NCBI RefSeq assembly: GCF_019873825.1
Contig: NZ_CP068418.1
Coordinates: forward strand, 62,001 to 126,000
From: Mycoplasma sp. E35C
GTDB taxonomy: Bacteria; Bacillota_I; Bacilli_A; Mycoplasmatales; Mycoplasmoidaceae
Reading direction: 5' to 3'
DNA length: 64,000 bases
Every line of letters begins with the position of its first letter. The stretch's first letter is position 1. The notes beneath the pieces were generated by a model. It saw only the letters and a program-made list of their open reading frames with translations. It was not told where the DNA came from and did no database searches. The position numbers and the translations under genes were made by a program. Below, piece after piece: positions 58,549-64,000 of the stretch.

Positions 58549-59037
58549 ATGATTTATGACAAATTAGAAAATTTTAAAAAATACTTTAGCATCAGCAAAT
58601 ATTTCGTAAAAATTCAACAATTTTTAGAAGATCATAATTATGATTTATCAAAACTAAAGATTGGTATTCATGAGATTGAAGGTAAAGATTTATACCTTAA
58701 TGTTATGGATTCAGTTGTTTATGAAAAAACCCAAGTTCGATATGAATTACATAAAAAATATGGTGATGTTCATATTGTGTTTGAACCAGGTGAAATTTAT
58801 TTTTCACAACACGAAGAAGATAGCAAAAACATGAAAGTTGAAATCCCATATAATGAAGAAAAGGATGTTGCTTTTTATGTTTCAGACACAACTAGTGACA
58901 AGGTTTCAAACAATCGATTAGTGCCTTCAAAAAATTCATTTGTTGTCTTTTTACCTGGTGATTTACATGCCCCAAGGGTTTCTGAAAAACCTTCAGATAA
59001 TATAATTAAATACATCTTTAAATTTAGATGTTCATAA
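58549..59037 (+). CDS. YhcH/YjgK/YiaL-family protein (DUF386)
   Basis: 162 residues, cupin-like beta fold. Family marks are the opening MIYDKLENFKKYFS, RYELHKKYGDVHIVFEPGEIYF, and VVFLPGDLHAPRVSEKP, where the His residues are the proposed metal ligands. Members act on sugar anomers; NanQ speeds sialic acid ring opening. Sialic acid is a mycoplasma host receptor, so a sialic-acid role is attractive, but no nan genes are in this window. A strong ribosome site (GGAGA, 58536-58540) supports the ATG. The next gene starts 12 bases later. Confidence 0.88.
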   Translation: MIYDKLENFKKYFSISKYFVKIQQFLEDHNYDLSKLKIGIHEIEGKDLYLNVMDSVVYEKTQVRYELHKKYGDVHIVFEPGEIYFSQHEEDSKNMKVEIPYNEEKDVAFYVSDTTSDKVSNNRLVPSKNSFVVFLPGDLHAPRVSEKPSDNIIKYIFKFRCS

Positions 59038-59049
59038 GATATAAACTAG

Positions 59050-61080
59050 ATGCTCAAAAACAAAATTACTAAATTCTTTTCAATTATTTTAGTTGCTTTT
59101 TTAGGTTTATTTAACCTAAATATTGCTTCGCCAATAAAAGATAATATTGATCAATTTATTAGCTTAAAAGCTGATACTGTAGTTAATAAAAGCCCAAAAC
59201 CGTTTTATGATGATCTTAAACAAACAGCAGAAAATAGAACAATAAAAGTTTTTTTAACTAATGATAATTACGAATCGATTTTATCTTCATTAATAATTGC
59301 TCAATATTTTATTAGTGATGAAAGAGCAGATGATCAATATAGCCCAGTTGTTTTTTTATACCAACAACAAACAGTTAATGATCAAGAATTTAGTGTTAAT
59401 ATAGCATCTAGACTTGATAATTGATTTAGCCAAAACTACCCAGATCAGGTTAATAATAAATCAATTATTAATTCTTATAATAGTCACCCGTTTGATAAAG
59501 AAACTAACATTAGCTACACCACATCTAATGTTTTAAGATTCTTGGATTTTTTACGTGTTTATTATCATGATAAATATTTAAAAAATACCAGTGAAAAATG
59601 AAGTAAACATCTATTATTTGATGTATTTTTATCACCAGAATTATTAACCACAATTTGAGAAACGCAATCGCAAAACAATGAACTATTTAACTTCTTGGCT
59701 TATGTTCATAAGTTTCATGTGATTAGTAATACCAACTATTTAAGATCAACTTTTTTTGATAGTTATCAAGAATCAATTTTGGATGATTTAAAAACCAAAA
59801 GCAACCAAAGATTGATGGCTGATTATGAATTGACATATGATTCAATTTTTCCAGAATCATTTAAACCACTTGATGAACAGAAAAATGAAAATGGTGGTTT
59901 TTTAGATGATCCTAGAAGTAAAGAAGATCTAGAAACATTTAATCGTTCAAGTTTATATGAACTTGTTTATCGCGAAGAAAAATTTAGTTTTTATGATGGT
60001 CTTGCTTATAGTTGAAATGATAATCAACAAATTGATGAAAACTTACAACTAAAAGTTCATTATTATGAAAAAAACTATGATCGTTTTTTTAAGAGAATTA
60101 TTAATGATCCAGAAAAAATTAAAAAATTAATTAAGGAATTTCTTAATATCTTTTTATTAACTGATCAATATAATCCAGAAGACTTTTTTTATAAGAATAA
60201 ATCAATTTTTAGCGATAATAAAGATACTTTTTTATTCATCGAACCAATTGCAACAACCAAATTAACCAAGGGCGATATTTCATTAACTAATACGATTAAT
60301 AAGTGGAAGTATGATGAATACCAAGCATTAATTAAAACTTTTTATAAGAAGTTTTCAGCCAACAATGATAAATACAATTTCATCTATGTCACCAACCCTG
60401 GGTTTGATGGTTTTAAAGAACGCTTTGATGAGTTCCAAAACCTATTGGATTTAAATAATTTATCAATTATTTACACCAAACCTGTATCAGCTTATTTCTT
60501 ATATTATGAACTGTTTAATCGTTATAAAAGAGGTATAGATAACAATAAGAAAATCTATGTTGGTGGTATTAATCTAAATGATGAAAATGTTTTAGATATA
60601 TATAACTACTTATCAACTGAAACTGATACGAACAAAGACACAATTAATGAAACAATCAGAGATGTTAATAATTACCCTGTGCCATCAACATTCTTGATTG
60701 ATGATTTTGAACTATTAAATCGTAACAATCCGCATGATTATTACAACGTAAGAAATATCAATTATGTTAATGCTGGAATTGAGTTAATTAACCAAACAAT
60801 TGATAATGGATTTAATAATCAGAATTTAATAAATTCTTCGAGTTTTTTTAGCAATAATAACTACACAGATTATGATCCGATTCAACGATTTAATATGATT
60901 AACAAAATATTAAATGATGAACAAGAACAAGATAACGAAGTTCCGATCTTTACTGTTAGCATCGTTGTTATTTTATTAATGATCATCATTTTTATGTTGA
61001 TTTTTATTATTTATAATTATAAGAAGTTTAGACAAGCTAAAAAGCGTTGAAAACAAATCGTTGATAATTCAAAGAAATAA
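59050..61080 (+). CDS. Large secreted, C-terminally anchored protein, family unknown
   Basis: 676 residues. The N-terminus MLKNKITKFFSIILVAFLGL is a signal-like helix without a lipobox Cys. A long Asn/Asp/Tyr-rich ectodomain follows, then one membrane helix near the end (FTVSIVVILLMIIIFMLIFIIY, about residues 637-659) and a basic cytoplasmic tail. Some stretches (KVFLTNDNYESILSSLIIAQYF, NFIYVTNPGFDGFKERFDEF, KKIYVGGINLNDENVLDIY) alternate strand and helix like a Rossmann fold, so a periplasmic-binding or hydrolase-like domain is possible; no catalytic motif was recognised. TGA codons are Trp. It is co-transcribed with the YhcH gene (12-base gap) and yebC (6-base gap). Confidence 0.78.
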
Positions 61081-61086
61081 ATAAAG

Positions 61087-61788
61087 ATGCCACGAAAACA
61101 TTTAATTGCTAATCAAATTAATAAAAAACAACAATCTAATGCAAAGTTATGACAAAAACTAGCTAAAGAAATCAAGGCCGCTGTTAAGGTTGGTGGAACT
61201 GATCCAGAAACTAACTACCGTCTTAAGGCTGCAATTGATAAAGCTTTAACTTACAACTTATCTAAAGAATCAATTAACCGCAATATCTTTGGTTCTAATA
61301 AGGATGATGAAAATTTAACTGAAGCAGAATATGAAATTTATGGACCAAATGGTTTAGGAATTATTGTTAGAACATTAAGTGATAATCCTAACCGTGTGAT
61401 TTCTTCATTAAATGGTTATATTTCAAAACTAAAAGGGACGTTGGCTAAACCTAATAGTGTAAAGATTAATTTCCAACAACAAGGGATTATTTTAACTGAC
61501 TTGAATAACTATCATGAAGAATCATTATTAGATTTATTAATTGATTACGAATTAATTGACATTAATTCAGACGATGATGGTTATGAAATTATTACCGCAC
61601 CAAATTCTTATTATGAAGTTAAGAAAAAACTAGAAGCTGCTGGATTTAAACTACATCACTCTGAACTAAAATTAGTGCCATTATCTTACGTTTCTTTATC
61701 ATCTGAACAAAACGAATTATTCGAAAGATTCGTCGCTTCATGTGAAAATGATGACGATATTCAATGATTGGTTGCTAATAACGAATAA
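61087..61788 (+). CDS. yebC: YebC/PmpR-family protein
   Basis: 233 residues, three-domain YebC family (MG332 in M. genitalium). Members are DNA-binding regulators or, for YebC2, factors that help ribosomes through proline runs. Family text: HLIANQINKKQQSNAKLWQKLAKEI (usually the GHSKWaNIkHrK region), KVGGTDPETNYRLKAAIDKA, YEIYGPNGLGIIVRTLSDNPNR, and a C-terminal ferredoxin-like part. The first residues MPRKHLIA are the divergent form seen in mycoplasmas. TGA at 61158 and 61765 is Trp. It ends 31 bases before the tRNA cluster. Confidence 0.9.
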
Positions 61789-61789
61789 A

Positions 61790-61805
61790 TTGTGATATAA
61801 TTTTA
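61790..61805 (+). promoter_or_regulatory. Extended -10 promoter of the tRNA cluster
   Basis: TTGTGATATAATTTTA, identical over 16 bases to the rpsO promoter at 15214-15229; TATAAT at 61796-61801. Confidence 0.75.
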
Positions 61806-61819
61806 AAGGCATAGATTAA

Positions 61820-61894
61820 GGCCACATAGCTCAGTGGTAGAGCAACCGGCTGTTAACCGGTTGGTCATAGGTTCGAATCCTATTGTGGCCGCCA
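61820..61894 (+). tRNA. tRNA-Asn (GUU)
   Basis: Acceptor GGCCACA/TGTGGCC, D arm AGCTCAGTGGTAGAGC, anticodon loop CTGTTAA (GUU), T loop GGTTCGAATCC, CCA encoded. First of six tRNA genes. Confidence 0.96.
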
Positions 61895-61899
61895 TTTAT

Positions 61900-61976
61900 G
61901 GCGCGTTGGTGAAGTGACTTAACACACACGCCTTTCACGCGTGCATTCACGGGTTTGAATCCCGTACGCGTCACCA
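61900..61976 (+). tRNA. tRNA-Glu (UUC)
   Basis: Acceptor GGCGCGT/ACGCGTC, anticodon loop CTTTCAC (UUC), T arm CGGGTTTGAATCCCG, CCA encoded. Confidence 0.96.
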
Positions 61977-62014
61977 TTAATTTATTAATTTTTAGAAAAC
62001 CGATTTGCTTTATT

Positions 62015-62052
62015 TATAAGGTAAATCATGCTAAGGATAACCTTCTTAGCAT
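62015..62052 (+). promoter_or_regulatory. Possible internal promoter and hairpin between tRNA-Glu and tRNA-Val
   Basis: The 79-base gap holds TATAAG (62015-62020), with TTAGAA 17 bases upstream, and an 8-bp hairpin ATGCTAAG/CTTAGCAT (62028-62052) without a T-run. It may be a second promoter or an RNA-processing element for the last four tRNAs. Confidence 0.35.
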
Positions 62053-62055
62053 TAT

Positions 62056-62131
62056 GGAGTGTTAGCTCAGGTGGGAGAGCATATGCCTTACAAGCATAGG
62101 GTCGGGGGTTCGATCCCCTCACACTCCACCA
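62056..62131 (+). tRNA. tRNA-Val (UAC)
   Basis: Acceptor GGAGTGT/ACACTCC, anticodon loop CTTACAA (UAC), T arm GGGGGTTCGATCCCC, CCA encoded. A family-box tRNA whose U34 could be hydroxylated by the trhP/trmR genes at 51-53 kb. Confidence 0.96.
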
Positions 62132-62134
62132 TGC

Positions 62135-62210
62135 GCCGACTTAGCTCAATCGGCAGAGCAACTGACTTGTAATCAGTAGGTTGTAGGTTCAATTCCTATA
62201 GTCGGCACCA
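62135..62210 (+). tRNA. tRNA-Thr (UGU)
   Basis: Acceptor GCCGACT/AGTCGGC, anticodon loop CTTGTAA (UGU), T loop GTTCAATTC, CCA encoded. Confidence 0.96.
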
Positions 62211-62213
62211 TAA

Positions 62214-62289
62214 GCTTCTTTAGCTCAGACGGTAGAGCAAGTGACTCTTAATCACTGGGTCGTGGGTTCGATCCCCTCAAGGAGCACCA
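62214..62289 (+). tRNA. tRNA-Lys (CUU)
   Basis: Acceptor GCTTCTT/AAGGAGC, anticodon loop CTCTTAA (CUU), T arm GTGGGTTCGATCCCC, CCA encoded. Confidence 0.95.
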
Positions 62290-62293
62290 TGTT

Positions 62294-62379
62294 GCACTCG
62301 TGGCGGAACTGGCAGACGCGCTAGACTTAGGATCTAGTGTCTTTACGACGTGGGGGTTCAAGTCCCTTCGGGTGCACCA
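62294..62379 (+). tRNA. tRNA-Leu (UAG)
   Basis: 86 bases with a long variable arm (GTGTCTTTACGACGTG region), acceptor GCACTCG/CGGGTGC, anticodon loop CTTAGGA (UAG), CCA encoded. Confidence 0.96.
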
Positions 62380-62404
62380 TTATTAACACATAGTGTGTGA
62401 CTTT

Positions 62405-62537
62405 CATTAGCGGTAATCTTATTAAAGATTAGTATGTGATACAAAGTACCGCTAAAAAAACGACCGCTTAGGTCAATACTCCTTTAATATTTATTTGTAT
62501 CATATGAATCTTGAAGTGCTACTTCAAGATTTTTTAT
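62405..62537 (+). ncRNA. Candidate structured RNA after the tRNA cluster
   Basis: No gene is present, but pairing is dense. TTAGCGGTA (62407-62415) pairs perfectly with TACCGCTAA (62447-62455), enclosing AATCTT/AAGATT (62415-62430) and GTATGTGATAC (62432-62442). A rival pairing joins TGTGATACAAA (62435-62445) to TTTGTATCATA (62494-62504). AGCGGT can also pair with the second ACCGCT (62463-62468), which itself forms GACC/GGTC. A strong terminator closes it at 62508-62537. It may be a small RNA, a switch-like element or merely the tRNA trailer; no known class was recognised. Confidence 0.45.
62508..62537 (+). terminator. Terminator of the tRNA cluster and adjoining RNA
   Basis: ATCTTGAAGT (62508-62517), loop GCT, ACTTCAAGAT (62521-62530), then TTTTTATT. 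Confidence 0.92.
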
Positions 62538-62595
62538 TCAATGAAGAGATATTAACAAGATTTTAATATCAATTCGTAACAATTTTTTTACACTT

Positions 62596-62631
62596 CCTTG
62601 AAACAAAATTGTTTCAAGGTTTTTTATTTTT
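62596..62631 (+). terminator. Second terminator after the tRNA cluster
   Basis: CCTTGAAACAA (62596-62606), 2-base loop, TTGTTTCAAGG (62609-62619), then TTTTTTATTTTT. It stands 58 bases after the first, giving tandem insulation. Confidence 0.92.
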
Positions 62632-62789
62632 AAGCGCATATTTAACCATAAAAAACGATATTGTCAATAAGAAACATACAAGTTTGATTAAAATTTTGCA
62701 GACAATATTTTTTCTATTTACAAATTTCTCATTGACCTAAAAATAAAAAACTATAATATTATGGTGAAGAATTGGACAATTTAACTGTT
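62632..62789. other. AT-rich upstream region of the small membrane protein gene
   Basis: Apart from the promoter at 62732-62759 nothing is recognised. A seven-codon ORF (62761-62784) starts at or before the likely transcription start and is probably meaningless. Confidence 0.4.
62732..62759 (+). promoter_or_regulatory. Promoter before the small membrane protein and PTS gene
   Basis: TTGACC (62732-62737), a good -35 for this window, with TATAAT at 62752-62757 (spacer 14) or TAATAT at 62754-62759 (spacer 16). It should serve the 89-residue protein and probably the PTS gene, as no terminator separates them. Confidence 0.65.
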
Positions 62790-63059
62790 ATGGAATGAAC
62801 TTTAAAAATGCAAGTTTATCTTGGAGCAAGTATTGCTTGTGTCGTTATTTGTTTGATTCTTTGAGGATTATCAATATATCTGTTTATAAAAAGAAAGAAA
62901 TTAATGTCCAACGCACCATCCATTGGTTTTTCAGGAGCAAAAAACACCGTTAATTTAACGTGGTGAGAAAAGAATGGTGGTTATCTAATGTTTGTGCTGG
63001 GTATAATTTTTTTTATGTTTGCAGTTTATGGCTTTACTGAGATTGCAGGCATGAAATAA
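62790..63059 (+). CDS. Small two-helix membrane protein upstream of the PTS EIIC gene
   Basis: 89 residues, open only with TGA as Trp (62796, 62862, 62964). Helix 1 is YLGASIACVVICLILWGLSI, followed by the basic KKRKK-like FIKRKKLM. Helix 2 is GGYLMFVLGIIFFMFAVYGF. The middle loop (SNAPSIGFSGAKNTVNLTWW) is polar. It is 53 bases before the PTS gene, with one promoter and no terminator between, so they may be co-transcribed and the protein could assist or regulate the transporter. I do not recognise a family. Confidence 0.7.
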
Positions 63060-63112
63060 ACTAAAACAGAATAATAAATATAAATAAATTAAAAAATTAG
63101 GAAAATATAAAA

Positions 63113-64000
63113 ATGGCTTCAACTAGTTCTCAATTACGAGGACAAGGTACGAAAAAGAAAAGAATGACCTTCAAAGATTTTCGTGCTAAGTCTAAAGAAG
63201 TAATTGGTAAGTTATCAAGCGGGTTGATGATTCCAATCGCTGTATTACCTATCGCTGGGTTATTACTGGGTATTGGTTCAGCTATCGATAACAACGTTAC
63301 CGACCAAGGTGTTAAGATGTTTGCAGCATTCTTAAAAAACGGTGGTAACTTTATTTTTGGTAATTTACCAGTTTTATTTGCAATTGCGATAGCCGTAGCA
63401 TTCTCTAATCAATCAGGGATTGCTGGGTTTACTGCGTTTGTTGCGTGGTTAACATTTAATGGTTTCCAAAACGCATTAATTGTTGTTCCTTCTACTAATC
63501 ATGATATTACGATCAATGGTGACCCAGAAGTTTTCGTAAAAACTGCTCAATATTTCAATACTTTATACTGATATAAGATTCCAATTCAAGTATTAAATGA
63601 TAACGTTGGGATTAAATCTTTAAACACATCTGTATTTGGTGGTATTATTATCGGTGCATTATCTGCATGATTCTACAACAAATACCACACAATCCAATTA
63701 CCTAAAATTATTGGTTTCTTTAACGGTAACCGTTTTGTTCCAATCGTTACTTCATTAGCAATGGCTCCTATCGCTATTCTATTCTTAATGGTTTGACCTG
63801 GTATTGGTCTTGGACTTAATGAAATTGGAAAAGGATTAGGATTATTAGCTGCTAAGGGTAATACAAACTCATTAATCTTTGGTTATATTGAAAGAGCGTT
63901 AGTGCCGTTTGGTCTTCACCACGCTTTCTATGCTCCTTTATGATATTCATCTGCTGGTGGTAGTATTTCTAATATTGTTTCAACTGGTGAGAGTGGTGTT
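63113..64000 (+). CDS. ptsG: PTS glucose-type transporter EIIC domain (partial, runs off the window)
   Basis: First 296 residues; the gene continues beyond 64000. It imports and phosphorylates glucose using phosphate from enzyme I (ptsI at 12.5 kb). After a basic N-terminus come IGKLSSGLMIPIAVLPIAGLL, the typical EIIC start, then FAIAIAVAFSNQSGIAGFTAFV, FGGIIIGALSAWFYNKYH, and YIERALVPFGLHHAFYAPLWY with the family's PFGLHH substrate-site motif. TGA codons are Trp. A ribosome site (AGGAAAAT) precedes the ATG. Whether EIIA or EIIB domains follow cannot be seen. It is glucose-type by motif, but the exact sugar is inferred. Confidence 0.93.

Noticed and set aside
62761-62784. Seven-codon leader peptide before the small membrane protein
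   Set aside because: Its ATG lies at or before the expected transcription start and no ribosome site precedes it.

Overview
The window is a piece of a low-GC mollicute chromosome. TGA is read as tryptophan throughout: most genes are open only if TGA is Trp, and the Trp positions fall at conserved family positions (LysRS, PTS EI, UvrA, PolC, S20). Gene order matches blocks of Mycoplasma genitalium (recalled, not searched): MG429-MG421 (ptsI, sigma-like, rpsO, RNase J-like, FtsK-like, uvrA), MG433-MG437 (tsf, pyrH, frr, cdsA), MG140-MG145 (helicase, nusA, infB, rbfA, truB, ribF), MG363.1-MG366 (rpsT, unknown, fmt, DUF2779) and MG332 (yebC). The 23S-5S unit has no 16S directly upstream, and dxr and a HugZ-like gene are present. 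Together this points to the pneumoniae group, most likely Mycoplasma (Mycoplasmoides) gallisepticum or a close relative such as M. imitans; the species is an inference.

Layout. 1-3.5 kb: 23S and 5S rRNA with processing stems and terminators. 3.6-7.0 kb, minus strand: one very large secreted, membrane-anchored surface protein. 7.0-12.4 kb: lysS, a membrane-anchored double-J-domain protein, a HugZ-family heme-degradation homologue, a divergent ZIP metal permease, and a converging glycosyltransferase-like gene. 12.5-14.9 kb: ptsI followed by a homologue of the MG428 alternative sigma factor. 15.2-25.1 kb: rpsO, then a long operon of an RNase J paralogue without its metal motif, an FtsK-like protein with altered Walker motifs, a thioredoxin-like protein, an 871-residue unknown protein and uvrA. 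25.2-35.0 kb: tsf, pyrH, frr, cdsA, dxr, a site-2 protease and polC. 35.0-40.1 kb: a large superfamily I helicase and two paralogous membrane proteins.

40.1-53.4 kb is a translation and tRNA-modification region: nusA, ylxR, infB, rbfA, a membrane gene, truB, a fused ribF-mnmA gene, alaS, ruvX, trmR and two U32 trhP-type genes. Genes overlap or lie a few bases apart. The fused gene (FAD synthesis plus U34 thiolation) and the trhP/trmR set (U34 hydroxylation and methylation) both concern the wobble uridine. 53.4-61.8 kb: rpsT (minus), two membrane proteins, fmt, a DUF2779 nuclease-like protein, a YhcH-family protein, a large ectoprotein and yebC. 61.8-62.4 kb: six tRNA genes (Asn, Glu, Val, Thr, Lys, Leu). 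62.4-62.6 kb: an unexplained region able to fold in alternative ways, ended by two strong terminators. 62.8-64 kb: a small membrane protein and the 5' part of a glucose-type PTS EIIC gene cut by the window edge.

The most notable items are the ribF-mnmA fusion, an intrinsic terminator inside the nusA leader, the sigma-factor homologue with no ordinary start codon near its ribosome site, the HugZ homologue, the candidate structured RNA before the PTS gene, and a homopolymer that puts a membrane gene out of frame with its only good start. No CRISPR array, insertion sequence or prophage was seen.
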